From an uncultured Bacteroides sp. (GTDB lineage: Bacteria > Bacteroidota > Bacteroidia > Bacteroidales > Bacteroidaceae): a stretch of DNA of 64,000 nucleotides. Positions 18,012 to 27,477 of the stretch are shown one piece after another (positions within the stretch are counted from its first letter, which is position 1; the number at the start of each line of letters is the position of its first letter). Under the pieces are notes generated by a model that saw nothing but the letters and a program-made list of their open reading frames with translations, ran no database searches and was not told where the DNA came from. Both the position numbers and the translations under genes were made by a program. The stretch lies in assembly GCF_963677945.1 (NCBI RefSeq), contig NZ_OY782578.1:1-64000 (forward strand). Reading direction: 5' to 3'.

Positions 18012-19346
18012 ATGAATGCAAGTAAAGTTTTAGACGACCTGAAAAGAAGGTTCCCTAACGAACCAGAGTATCATCAAGCTGTAGAAGAAGTACTTTCTAC
18101 AATTGAAGACGAATACAACAAACACCCTGAGTTTGACAAAGCAAACTTAATTGAACGTCTTTGTATTCCAGATAGAGTTTTCCAATTCAGAGTTACATGG
18201 ATGGATGATAAAGGTAATATCCAGACTAACATGGGTTACCGTATCCAGCATAATAACGTTATTGGCCCTTACAAAGGCGGTTTACGTTTTCACAGCTCTG
18301 TAAACCTTTCAATCCTAAAATTCTTAGCATTCGAACAAACATTCAAGAATTCATTGACAACATTACCAATGGGTGGTGCTAAAGGTGGATCTGACTTCTC
18401 TCCTCGTGGAAAGTCAAATGCTGAGGTTATGCGTTTCGTACAATCATTCATGCTTGAATTGTGGAAACACATTGGTCCAGACCAGGATGTTCCTGCTGGT
18501 GATATTGGTGTAGGTGGCCGCGAAATTGGTTTCATGTTCGGTATGTACAAGAAACTTTGCAAAGAATTTACTGGTACATTCACTGGTAAAGGTCGTGAAT
18601 ACGGTGGTTCTTTAATCCGTCCTGAAGCTACAGGTTACGGTAACATTTACTTCCTGATGGAAATGTTAAAGACTAAAGGAACAGATCTTAAAGGTAAAGT
18701 ATGTACAGTATCTGGTTCAGGTAACGTTGCTCAATACACTATCGAAAAAGTTCTTGAACTAGGTGGTAAAGTTGTTACTTGCTCTGACTCTGACGGATAT
18801 GTTTATGATCCAGACGGAATTGACAGCGAAAAACTTGCTTACATCATGGAACTTAAGAATGTATACAGAGGACGTATCCGTGAATATGCAGAGAAATACG
18901 GTTGCAAATATGTTGAAGGAGCTAAACCTTGGGGTGAAAAATGTGATATCGCTCTTCCATCTGCAACTCAGAATGAATTGAACGGAGACCATGCTAAAAC
19001 ATTGGTTGCTAACGGATGTTTCGCTGTTAGTGAAGGTGCAAATATGCCTTCTACTCCAGAAGCTATCAAAGTATTTCAGGATGCTAAAGTTCTTTATGCT
19101 CCAGGTAAAGCTGCTAATGCTGGTGGTGTATCTGTTTCTGGTCTTGAAATGTCTCAAAACTCTATCAGATTAAGCTGGTCTACTGAAGAAGTTGACGAAA
19201 AATTGAAGAGCATTATGCAGAATATTCACGAAGCTTGCGTTAAATACGGAACTGAAGCCGACGGATATGTAAACTACGTGAAAGGTGCAAACGTTGCAGG
19301 TTTCATGAAAGTTGCAAATGCTATGATGGCTCAAGGTATCGTTTAA
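18012..19346 (+). CDS. gdhA: Glutamate dehydrogenase, NADP-type
   Basis: The 444-residue hexameric-type enzyme interconverts 2-oxoglutarate plus ammonia and glutamate. The catalytic segment PMGGAKGGSDF and the 2-oxoglutarate region GPYKGGLRFH are present. The dinucleotide loop VSGSGNVAQYTIEK followed by VVTCSDSDGYV closely resembles the NADP-dependent E. coli enzyme, so biosynthetic use with NADPH is expected. A second 444-residue paralogue at 27478 has an NAD-type loop. It has its own consensus promoter and a double terminator. Confidence 0.93.
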   Translation: MNASKVLDDLKRRFPNEPEYHQAVEEVLSTIEDEYNKHPEFDKANLIERLCIPDRVFQFRVTWMDDKGNIQTNMGYRIQHNNVIGPYKGGLRFHSSVNLSILKFLAFEQTFKNSLTTLPMGGAKGGSDFSPRGKSNAEVMRFVQSFMLELWKHIGPDQDVPAGDIGVGGREIGFMFGMYKKLCKEFTGTFTGKGREYGGSLIRPEATGYGNIYFLMEMLKTKGTDLKGKVCTVSGSGNVAQYTIEKVLELGGKVVTCSDSDGYVYDPDGIDSEKLAYIMELKNVYRGRIREYAEKYGCKYVEGAKPWGEKCDIALPSATQNELNGDHAKTLVANGCFAVSEGANMPSTPEAIKVFQDAKVLYAPGKAANAGGVSVSGLEMSQNSIRLSWSTEEVDEKLKSIMQNIHEACVKYGTEADGYVNYVKGANVAGFMKVANAMMAQGIV

Positions 19347-19370
19347 TCAGCAGATTTAAAAGTCATAGTG

Positions 19371-19443
19371 AAGGGACTGTCCAAAAGGATAGTCCCTTTT
19401 GTTATTGTAAAGGCGATCCTTTGTGATCGCCTTCTTTTTTTTA
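19371..19443 (+). terminator. Two consecutive hairpin terminators
   Basis: AGGGACTGTCC/GGATAGTCCCT with TTTT, then AAGGCGATC/GATCGCCTT with a run of eight T, end the glutamate dehydrogenase transcript. Confidence 0.8.
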
Positions 19444-19471
19444 GTATTATAAGTAATATTCTTTTTTCATC

Positions 19472-19502
19472 TTTGACAGTTTATATATTTCGAATATATT
19501 TG
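19472..19502 (+). promoter_or_regulatory. Consensus promoter of the prolyl oligopeptidase gene
   Basis: TTTG (19472-19475), a 19-bp spacer and TATATTTG (19495-19502) match the Bacteroides consensus fully. The ATG is 41 bp downstream. Confidence 0.8.
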
Positions 19503-19543
19503 CATTTCTTATAGAGAAACGATACTACTAAAAGATATAAAAG

Positions 19544-21658
19544 ATGAAAAAAATGACGCTATTATTAGCATGCGGAATGATTACTGCAAATACTTTCGGG
19601 CAGAAAAGTAAATTGACTTATCCTATTACAAAGAAAGACAATACAGTAGACACCTACTTCGGTGTAAAAGTTGCAGATCCATACAGGTGGCTGGAGAATG
19701 ACACGACAAAAGAAACTGCAGGATGGGTAAAGGCACAAAATAAAGTTACCTCCTCTTATCTGGAAAAAATTCCTTTCCGAAACAAGCTGAAGGAAAGACT
19801 AACTAATCTTACCAATTATGAAAAGATTGGTGCTCCTTTCAAGAAAAACGGGAAATACTATTTCTATAAAAACGATGGCTTACAAAACCAAAGCGTTCTT
19901 TATGTGCAAAATACTTTAGATTCCGAACCTGAAATATTTCTTGATCCAAACAAATTATCAGAAGATGGAACTGTAGCTCTTACTGGCATTTCTTTCTCAA
20001 AAGATGGCAAATATTTTGCTTATACTATTTCAAGAAGCGGGTCGGACTGGAGAGAAGTTTATGTAATGGATATTGCCACAAGAAAACTATTGAATGATCA
20101 TATTCAATGGGCAAAATTCTCAGGTGCTGCATGGCAGGGAGATGGCTTTTACTATAGCGCATACGATGCTCCTGTTGCGGGAAAAGAATTTTCCAATGTA
20201 AACGAGAATCATAAAATTTACTTTCACAAGATTGGAGAGCCACAATCTAAAGATGTTTTGGTTTATCAAAATCCTAAATATCCAAAGCGTTTCTATACAG
20301 CCAGTGTAAGCGAAGATCAGCAAGCTCTTTTCATTTTCGAATCAGGTGAAGGACGAGGTAATGCTCTTTTCATGAAGAACCTTACCAAAGCCGATGCTCC
20401 AATTGAACAACTGGCTTCTGATTTTAATTATGAATATTCTCCTATTGAAGTTATTGGAAATAAGATATTCTTTAGCACCAATTTTGGTGCACCAAAAAGC
20501 AAAATAATGGTTGCTGATATCAACTCTCCAAAACTAGAGAACTGGAAAGATCTGGTGCCGGAATCAGCATCTGTTTTATCAGGAGCAGAAGTAATTGGAG
20601 GAAAACTAATGCTTACTTACGATAAAGATGCATCAAATCATGCTTTCGTATATAATACAGACGGAAAACTTATTCATGAGGTAAAACTCCCATCATTGGG
20701 TTCCGTAGGATTTAGTGGTGATAAAGATGAGAAGGATGCATTTTTCATCTTCACTTCTTTCACTTTCCCGGGAGCAGTGTATAAATACAATGTTGACACA
20801 AATGAATCGTCGTTATATCGTGCTCCAAAGGTAAATTTCAATCCGGAAGATTTTGTAACGGAACAGGTTTTCTATCCAAGTAAAGACGGAACAAAGATTC
20901 CTATGTTTCTCACTTACAAGAAAGGATTGAAAAAAAATGGCAGCAACCCTGTTTTCCTTTATGCTTACGGTGGTTTTAACATCAGCCTCAACCCTAGCTT
21001 CTCTACTTTCCGCATCCCATTCCTTGAAAACGGAGGTATTTATGCACAGGCAAATCTTCGTGGCGGTGGCGAGTACGGTGAAGAATGGCATATTGCCGGA
21101 ACCAAGATGCATAAACAAAATGTTTTCGACGACTTTATTTCAGCAGCCGAATATCTGATTGCAAAGAAATACACCAGCAAATCAAAAGTTGCTATTGTAG
21201 GAGGTTCTAACGGCGGATTACTTATTGGTGCCTGCGTTAATCAACGCCCTGATCTATTCAAGGTTGCTATTCCAGAAGTCGGCGTTATGGATATGCTTCG
21301 CTACCATAAGTTCACAATTGGCTGGAACTGGGCAAGCGATTACGGTACCAGCGAAGACAGTAAAGAAATGTTTGATTATCTGCATGCTTACTCTCCTTTA
21401 CATACATTCAAGAAAGGAATTACCTACCCTGCAATTATGGTAACTACAGCCGATCATGACGACCGTGTAGTTCCTGCGCATTCTTTCAAATACGCTGCTA
21501 CTTTACAGGAAGCAAGCAACAAAAAGAATCCTGCGTTGATACGAATTGACAGTAAAGCCGGACATGGTTCAGGAAAACCTATCAGTAAAGTTATTGACGA
21601 GCAAGCAGACATTTACTCATTCATCATGTATAATATTGGAATAAGTCCGAAACTATAA
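19544..21658 (+). CDS. Prolyl oligopeptidase family serine peptidase (S9A)
   Basis: The enzyme cleaves short peptides after proline. The 704-residue protein has a signal peptide (about 1-19), so it acts in the periplasm. A seven-bladed propeller (about 80-430) is followed by an alpha/beta-hydrolase domain. The nucleophile serine lies in VGGSNGGLLIGA, the aspartate in DHDDRVVPAHS and the histidine in KAGHGSGKP. In an organism with an extensin-type locus, a proline-specific peptidase could be relevant, but the gene has its own promoter and lies among housekeeping genes. Confidence 0.93.
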   Translation: MKKMTLLLACGMITANTFGQKSKLTYPITKKDNTVDTYFGVKVADPYRWLENDTTKETAGWVKAQNKVTSSYLEKIPFRNKLKERLTNLTNYEKIGAPFKKNGKYYFYKNDGLQNQSVLYVQNTLDSEPEIFLDPNKLSEDGTVALTGISFSKDGKYFAYTISRSGSDWREVYVMDIATRKLLNDHIQWAKFSGAAWQGDGFYYSAYDAPVAGKEFSNVNENHKIYFHKIGEPQSKDVLVYQNPKYPKRFYTASVSEDQQALFIFESGEGRGNALFMKNLTKADAPIEQLASDFNYEYSPIEVIGNKIFFSTNFGAPKSKIMVADINSPKLENWKDLVPESASVLSGAEVIGGKLMLTYDKDASNHAFVYNTDGKLIHEVKLPSLGSVGFSGDKDEKDAFFIFTSFTFPGAVYKYNVDTNESSLYRAPKVNFNPEDFVTEQVFYPSKDGTKIPMFLTYKKGLKKNGSNPVFLYAYGGFNISLNPSFSTFRIPFLENGGIYAQANLRGGGEYGEEWHIAGTKMHKQNVFDDFISAAEYLIAKKYTSKSKVAIVGGSNGGLLIGACVNQRPDLFKVAIPEVGVMDMLRYHKFTIGWNWASDYGTSEDSKEMFDYLHAYSPLHTFKKGITYPAIMVTTADHDDRVVPAHSFKYAATLQEASNKKNPALIRIDSKAGHGSGKPISKVIDEQADIYSFIMYNIGISPKL

Positions 21659-21730
21659 TCTCTTTCTGCCACTTGGTTTATAAAACCAAAGGAGAATAAA
21701 GAGATTATCAAGATTTAAATCACAAACAAT

Positions 21731-21768
21731 AAAATGGGCTGTCCAAACAAATTAGGACAGCCCATTTT
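21731..21768. terminator. Bidirectional terminator after prolyl oligopeptidase
   Basis: AAAATGGGCTGTCC (21731-21744) pairs perfectly with GGACAGCCCATTTT (21755-21768), giving T-tracts on both strands between convergent genes. Confidence 0.8.
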
Positions 21769-21911
21769 TTATACCTTTTTTTCTTCGAATCCCTTATCTG
21801 AGACTAATCCAGAATATTCAATCTTCAAAGACTTAATTTCACTTCTAGGGAAGTCTTTTTAGAATACTTCTCAGACTTTTTTAAATTTATCTCGAACAAT
21901 TAATTCTCCCT

Positions 21912-21983
21912 TGTACAAAACAATTAATTCTTTTGTACAGAAGATCGAATTATTTTGTACAGAAGAATGCAATCTTTTGTACA
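21912..21983. repeat. Array of four TGTACA sites at exact 22-bp period
   Basis: TGTACA begins at 21912, 21934, 21956 and 21978, so the three intervals are each exactly 22 bp. Most units extend to TTTTGTACAGAAGA. The sequences between are only loosely similar. The array lies between convergent genes (prolyl oligopeptidase and fucosidase). Each site is palindromic and all fall on about the same helix face, as for cooperative protein binding. A second array with the same period is at 56569-56618. Confidence 0.7.
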
Positions 21984-22063
21984 AGAGATTCAAAAAGAGA
22001 TTCCGGCTTTTTTGTTTATTACTTCAAACTATTAAATTTACTGGGAATGAATACAAAAAAAAA

Positions 22064-23377
22064 TCAGAAAGATAATTCCACAACATAATCAACGTCTGTG
22101 GGAGCTTCTGTTAAGTACAGTAAAATACCTTCTTTATCTTGTTTGAATTTAATTGCAGTTTTATTCTTGAACAACACTGCGTTCTTCACCTTATTGGTAA
22201 CAGGCAGGAATAGAGCTTTATCTTTCAGATTCAGGATATGGACAAATAATTTATTTCCTTTCTGAGTAGTCACTCCCCAATCGCGAACAGGAACTACTCC
22301 ACCACGGGTTCCATAAATTGTTTCACCATACACTTTCATCCACTCTCCTACTTCTTTTAGTCTTTGAACAGCAGTTGCCGGAATTTCTCCGTTGGGCTGA
22401 GGACCAACATTGATAAGCAAGTTAGCATTATTACCTGCAGCTTTTACTAAGAAGTGGATAAACTCTTTGGTTGTTTTATAGTTATTATCAGTAATGTCAT
22501 ATCCCCAGTTTCTATTCATGGTTTCGCAAGTTTCCAAAGGAAGTCTGCTTATTGTCTGTCCTGAAAGTCCGGCTGTATTCTCGCCTGGAAGATCACGTTC
22601 AAACATCTGAAAATCTTCGCCAGGAAGCGGAGTACTGTGATGATTGTTTCCAATCATGCATCCCGGTTGTAGTTTGTGAATCAGTTCATACTGTCCGCCT
22701 AAGTTCCAGTCCCAGGTAGGATCCTGGTCCTTATCCCAATAACCATCGAACCAGATAGCACCAATCGGACCATAGTTCGTTAGTAATTCGGTAAGCTGAT
22801 TATTCATAAAGTTCATATAATCACTCCATTTTCCATGCGTAGTTCGGCCAGTTCCCTGCCCTGTTCTACCGATAAGTCCTGTTTTACCAATTGGATAATA
22901 ATCATCGCGACGCCAATCCAGATGAGAATAGTAAAGATGAAGTTTTAACCCCTGCTTTTTACATTCTTCGGCTAAAGCTTTCACTATATCTTTGCTGAAA
23001 GGAGTTGCATCTACAACATTATAATCCGAGTACTTAGTTTTAAACATTGAAAAACCATCGTGGTGACGAGTTGTGAAACAAATATACTTCATACCGGCAG
23101 CCTTTGCAGCAGAAACCCATGCGGTAGCGTCAAATTTGGAAGGATAAAATGCAGAAGCCAGTTTCTCATACTCTTTCCAGTTAATATTCCTGTTATTCAT
23201 TACCCACTCACCATCACCCAGCATACTGTATAGCCCCCAATGGATAAACATTCCAAACTTTTCATCCTGAAACTCTGTTCTACTTTTCAGGTTTTCCTCA
23301 GAAGGCTGATACCCTTGCTGAGCAAACAGTTGCACATTACATACAAGAATTAAAAATAGCCAAAAGATCTTTTTCAT
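22064..23377 (-). CDS. Glycoside hydrolase family 29 alpha-L-fucosidase
   Basis: The enzyme releases alpha-L-fucose. The 437-residue protein has a signal peptide (about 1-20, ending LFAQ) and the GH29 barrel: FGMFIHWGLYS (41-51), TTRHHDGFSMF (102-112) and the nucleophile D211 in IWFDGYWD. A C-terminal beta domain ends the protein. It is a lone gene with no SusC/SusD partner next to it. Linkage preference cannot be read from the sequence. Confidence 0.93.
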   Translation of the reverse strand: MKKIFWLFLILVCNVQLFAQQGYQPSEENLKSRTEFQDEKFGMFIHWGLYSMLGDGEWVMNNRNINWKEYEKLASAFYPSKFDATAWVSAAKAAGMKYICFTTRHHDGFSMFKTKYSDYNVVDATPFSKDIVKALAEECKKQGLKLHLYYSHLDWRRDDYYPIGKTGLIGRTGQGTGRTTHGKWSDYMNFMNNQLTELLTNYGPIGAIWFDGYWDKDQDPTWDWNLGGQYELIHKLQPGCMIGNNHHSTPLPGEDFQMFERDLPGENTAGLSGQTISRLPLETCETMNRNWGYDITDNNYKTTKEFIHFLVKAAGNNANLLINVGPQPNGEIPATAVQRLKEVGEWMKVYGETIYGTRGGVVPVRDWGVTTQKGNKLFVHILNLKDKALFLPVTNKVKNAVLFKNKTAIKFKQDKEGILLYLTEAPTDVDYVVELSF

Positions 23378-23548
23378 ATTATTGTTTATTTAAGAATTAT
23401 GCATCCAATAAGCATTATTAAAAATAATTATTCAAATTATCCCGCTGATAATTGCGCGTAAAATTAAATAATAGAATCACAATAACAAATCTTTTTAATA
23501 ACAAACAATATCCAGTTATTCCATTTTGATAAGTTCTGATACAGAAAT

Positions 23549-23589
23549 AAAAAAAATCCTTGTACAAAGAAATAAGTTATGTACAAGGA
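23549..23589 (-). terminator. Terminator of the nitroreductase-like gene
   Basis: TCCTTGTACA (23557-23566) pairs perfectly with TGTACAAGGA (23580-23589). Read on the minus strand, the stem is followed by eight T. Confidence 0.75.
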
Positions 23590-23598
23590 CTGATTATT

Positions 23599-24177
23599 TT
23601 ATTTAAAGTATCCTACGGGATGATTCAGATAGAGAGTCTGCTTATCTGTAAGATTCAAAGCTTTCTTCAGTTCTTCTTTGTTCATACTAGCCCGGCATAC
23701 TGTTGCCAGCTCTGCACCCGAACAAAACAAGGATATATTCTGAGAAACAATTCCGGCATCTAGTGCACCCCAGGATTCATTGTTATCAGAAACCAGGATC
23801 AGACAAACCGGAGCTTTCATTGGGCGGACATCATCTTTACTTATCGGGTCAAGGGTACTGGTAGAAGCGTTATATAGATAATTGCCTTCGGCCATACATA
23901 CATAAACTTTGATGTCTTGTTTATTCCGGGCAGATGGAGCAGTTCTTTTTCCTTCTTTCGGGCGGTTAATTCCGTTTGCAGCCCAAAGAAGATCGGAAAG
24001 GTCCTGAAGAGTAAGCATTTTATCAGAAAACGTTCTGGTAGATTTTCTGTTAGAGAAAGCATTCATCAACGTTGATGTCCGTTTCAAATCAGGTGCATTT
24101 AATTTGATAGGCTTTAGTTCCTGAGCTGCACATGAAATAGCAACAAAGAATAACATTAAAAATACAGATCTTTTCAT
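23599..24177 (-). CDS. Nitroreductase/SagB-like protein with signal peptide
   Basis: The 192-residue protein has the FMN-dependent nitroreductase fold as found in small SagB/ThcOx-type dehydrogenases: NRKSTRTFSDKMLTLQDLSDLLWAANG (23 onward from residue 43, split over the FMN-phosphate and dimer regions), then TAPSARNKQ, and GALDAGIVSQNISLFCSGAELA. An N-terminal signal peptide (about 1-19) places it outside the cytoplasm, unusual for an NAD(P)H-dependent flavoprotein. The substrate is unknown. It is a single gene with its own terminator. Confidence 0.8.
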   Translation of the reverse strand: MKRSVFLMLFFVAISCAAQELKPIKLNAPDLKRTSTLMNAFSNRKSTRTFSDKMLTLQDLSDLLWAANGINRPKEGKRTAPSARNKQDIKVYVCMAEGNYLYNASTSTLDPISKDDVRPMKAPVCLILVSDNNESWGALDAGIVSQNISLFCSGAELATVCRASMNKEELKKALNLTDKQTLYLNHPVGYFK

Positions 24178-24301
24178 AACTTGATAATTTTAATTATATA
24201 ATCGATAAACTTTCTTAAGCCTAACAATAAATGGCAAAACAACATTAAACAGCCTTCAATCCACAATTAATGTCTTAACTATAACTATTTCACTTGTAAA
24301 A

Positions 24302-27262
24302 TTATTCAGGCTTCATCACAACTCCAATATTCTTCATTCCATCTATTTTAACGATCAATGGTTTATCAAAGTGTATATGACGAAGGTATTTAGTTTCAAA
24401 TGCAGGTTCTTTATCATTCAGAAAATCCTGATCATAAATTCCGTCATTCATATAAGAATTAATAGTAAAGTAGCCCACACCAAACGATGTCAGATTCTGA
24501 AAGAAGTGCGTCCCCTGACTTGGATCGACTCTATAATTTGTTAATCCCGCTTCAACAATAACCTTTGCAGCCGATATATGTGGCCACTTAACAGGAATAC
24601 CCAACCAAGTATCGCTGGAACCCCATCTACCCGGGCCAACCAGAATATAATTCTGGTTTTTATCAAGAAACTCCTTATTCAGTTTTTCTATTTCGTAAGC
24701 AATATCCTGATTATGAGATGCACTGTAATTGTCAGTCTTCACATAAACAATGTCATACACATCATTCATAATTCCATGACCTAAAGCATGATTAGATGCA
24801 AGCAATGTTTTTTCTGCTTCCATTAAAGATAAATCTTCATCAAGCACTTGCTTACTATCTACAATAGGACGAATCTGCAACAGATAGAATGTGCCCGACT
24901 TGTCCATCTCCGTACTCATCGTTGCGGCAAATTCAATTTCAACTGGACGTCTCATTTCATCCTCCCCATACTTCATTGCCAACTTCAATATCTCAGCCAA
25001 TGGGAAAACATCATGCTGCAGAATATTGGCAAAAGTAATCAGCTTACGTCCACCAGGATAAAGACCATCACGAATAACCTGATCATAAGGATCGAATGTA
25101 GAAGCAAGATAACGCAAAGAGCCATCATTCTCGGCCTCTTTAACAGGAAGTTTCAGCAAATTAAAACCATCATCTATAGAAAAATCCTGGCCTATGTTCT
25201 TTAAGTCCAAAGCATAGAAGCGAGTCTGAGTCTCTTTTAATGCAATATCCAATTCGCTGGTCTGCAATATTTGATGAGGGTGATAAGGACAGAATCTAAG
25301 AGTCATACCTCCATCAACAATATATTTGCCAAGGCCTAATGCAATATTCACTGTTCCCTCTTCCGGTTTCTCATCTCCAATTGGATAATAGTTGAGCGAC
25401 CTTGCCACCCCCGACATAGAAGGATAGTAGCGGTCTCCATACTGGTTACCAACAACCTCCTGAAGAATTACTGCCATCTTTTCCTGATCTATAAAATTGG
25501 AAGTTGCCTGCATGTATGATTTACTATCACTGTAAAACACAGAAGCATAAACACCCTTAATAGAATCACTCAGCATTCTTAGCATTTCATACTTATCATC
25601 AAGATAAGGAATCATGTACGTAGAGTATATTCCGGCGAATGGCTGATAATGGGAATCTTCCAGCAAACTCGACGAGCGGATTGCAATTGGAGATTTCACA
25701 ACATCAAAGAATGTAAAGAAGTCTTCCACCAATCTCTCCGGAAGTTTAGCCCGCAAGAAATATTTCAGAATAGTATCATCATCAACATCCGATAGAGCCA
25801 CCTGATACAGATTGTTCGATTCCATAAACTCATCGAAGATGTCAGTACAAAGAACAACAGTTTTAGGAATCGCAACTTTTGCATTATCAAACTCGTCAAA
25901 CTGAGGATGACGCTTTACCATATTGTCAATAAATGCCAGTCCTCTACCCTTTCCTCCCAACGAGCCATCTCCAATACGAGCAAAATTAGAGTAGCGGTCA
26001 AAGCGGTCGCGTTTAAAAACAGCTACCACCCCTTGATTCTTCATTTTACGGTATTTCACAATAGCCTCGAAAATAATCTTTCTGTATATATCAATATCTA
26101 CAACTTCATCAAAGGTAATCTGACGCAGGAACTCAGCAACCGGAAACATTGCCCGGGAGTAAAGCCAGCGGGAGATATGGTTTCGGGAAATATGATACAG
26201 CAAAGATTCGCTAGGCACAGAATAAATAATATTTTGAAGGTCTTTCAGATTCCGTACTTTTGCAACCTCTGCATTAGTTGTTGGATTGCGGAAAATAAAA
26301 TCGCCAAATCCAAAGTTATCAGATACGATTCGTTGTAGATCAACATCCATCTTCTTGGAATTCTTATCTACGAAACTAGCCGCATAACGATTAGCGTAAA
26401 CCTGGTTCTCTGTTTCAGATGATTGAATAATCAATGGAACAAACGGATCTTTTTTACGTATTTCAGAACATAGTTTTATTCCGGCTAATGAATCTTTTTT
26501 CCCATTTCTTGGATATCTTACATCGGTAATAACTCCCAGCATATTATCCTGAAATTTATTGTAAAGCTCCATTGCTTCTTCATAATTTCTGGCCAGAACA
26601 ATCTTTGGTCGCCCTCTCATTCGCAACGTTTTCTGGTGGTCGTTTAATGCTTCTGTGGCAAAATCCTGCGATTGCTGAAGAACAAACTTATAAAGGTTAG
26701 GAAGAACCGAAGAATAAAAACGAATGGAGTCTTCCACCAATAAAATCATCTGCACCCCTACTTCGGCTACGTCGTGCTCCAGATTCATCTTATCTTCTAT
26801 CAATTTTATTATAGAAACAAGTAAATCTGTATTTCCCAGCCAGCAAAACACATATTCAAAAGCACTTAAGTTCTCATTAGCTAATCGCCTTGTTACTCCA
26901 TGAGAAAAAGGCGTAAGAATAACAATTGGGATATGAGGATATTTTTCTTTGATATTGCGTCCTGTAGCAAAGAAATCACTTTTGTCGGTACTTGGCATAC
27001 ATATAACCAGATCATAAGAAATATCTTCCAATTCAGCCCATGCCTCTTCTTCTGAAGAGATCTGAGTAAACCGTGGAGGATAGCGCAAACTGAGTGCAGC
27101 ATACTCATTAAAGATCTTTTCGTCAATGCGTCCGTCATCCTCCAACATAAAAGCATCATAAGGATTAGCGATGAGCAAAACATTAAAGATTCTTTTAGTC
27201 ATCAAATTGGCAAAAGTAGTATCTTTGAAATATAGTTGGTTTAATTTAAGTTTACTGAGCAT
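24302..27262 (-). CDS. Receiver-like domains fused to a PEP/pyruvate-binding (PEP synthase-type) domain
   Basis: The 986-residue cytoplasmic protein starts with two receiver-like segments. The first (about 24-145) lacks the phospho-acceptor (ICMPSTDK at that strand). The second (about 168-310) keeps ILLVEDS, ITDVRYPRNG and a lysine in FVDKNSKK, so it may be phosphorylatable. Residues from about 440 resemble the ATP/pyruvate-binding half of PEP synthase (GSLGGKGRGLAF, AIRSSSLLEDS, GLGKYIVDGG, LLQIRPI). The phospho-histidine swivelling domain and the C-terminal PEP barrel are absent, so it is unlikely to make PEP. Divergent from the NAD-type glutamate dehydrogenase. An ATG 20 codons downstream is an alternative start. 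Function unknown. Confidence 0.75.
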   Translation of the reverse strand: MLSKLKLNQLYFKDTTFANLMTKRIFNVLLIANPYDAFMLEDDGRIDEKIFNEYAALSLRYPPRFTQISSEEEAWAELEDISYDLVICMPSTDKSDFFATGRNIKEKYPHIPIVILTPFSHGVTRRLANENLSAFEYVFCWLGNTDLLVSIIKLIEDKMNLEHDVAEVGVQMILLVEDSIRFYSSVLPNLYKFVLQQSQDFATEALNDHQKTLRMRGRPKIVLARNYEEAMELYNKFQDNMLGVITDVRYPRNGKKDSLAGIKLCSEIRKKDPFVPLIIQSSETENQVYANRYAASFVDKNSKKMDVDLQRIVSDNFGFGDFIFRNPTTNAEVAKVRNLKDLQNIIYSVPSESLLYHISRNHISRWLYSRAMFPVAEFLRQITFDEVVDIDIYRKIIFEAIVKYRKMKNQGVVAVFKRDRFDRYSNFARIGDGSLGGKGRGLAFIDNMVKRHPQFDEFDNAKVAIPKTVVLCTDIFDEFMESNNLYQVALSDVDDDTILKYFLRAKLPERLVEDFFTFFDVVKSPIAIRSSSLLEDSHYQPFAGIYSTYMIPYLDDKYEMLRMLSDSIKGVYASVFYSDSKSYMQATSNFIDQEKMAVILQEVVGNQYGDRYYPSMSGVARSLNYYPIGDEKPEEGTVNIALGLGKYIVDGGMTLRFCPYHPHQILQTSELDIALKETQTRFYALDLKNIGQDFSIDDGFNLLKLPVKEAENDGSLRYLASTFDPYDQVIRDGLYPGGRKLITFANILQHDVFPLAEILKLAMKYGEDEMRRPVEIEFAATMSTEMDKSGTFYLLQIRPIVDSKQVLDEDLSLMEAEKTLLASNHALGHGIMNDVYDIVYVKTDNYSASHNQDIAYEIEKLNKEFLDKNQNYILVGPGRWGSSDTWLGIPVKWPHISAAKVIVEAGLTNYRVDPSQGTHFFQNLTSFGVGYFTINSYMNDGIYDQDFLNDKEPAFETKYLRHIHFDKPLIVKIDGMKNIGVVMKPE

Positions 27263-27397
27263 ATACTATTTCATTACATTATAAGGTAACAAATTTGAGG
27301 ATTATTTTTGGCTTATGCAACAAATGAGCTGAAAAGTAACCTAGCATATACCATAATATCATTTTATCATATTTTAATCAATATTTTCACTAAAAAA

Positions 27398-27428
27398 TTA
27401 GTTTAACCCATTTAATTAACTACCTTTG
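27398..27428 (+). promoter_or_regulatory. Promoter of the second glutamate dehydrogenase gene
   Basis: TTAG (27398-27401), a 19-bp spacer and TACCTTTG (27421-27428) fit the Bacteroides consensus with one -33 mismatch. The ATG follows 50 bp downstream. Confidence 0.6.
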
Positions 27429-27477
27429 CTTATGTAATAGTTTACATTTTATCAGAAACCTTTTTAAAAAACATATT

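Noticed and set aside
21912-21983. CRISPR array
   Set aside because: The period is regular, but the repeated unit is only about 6-14 bp with spacers of similar size. No cas gene is present in the window.
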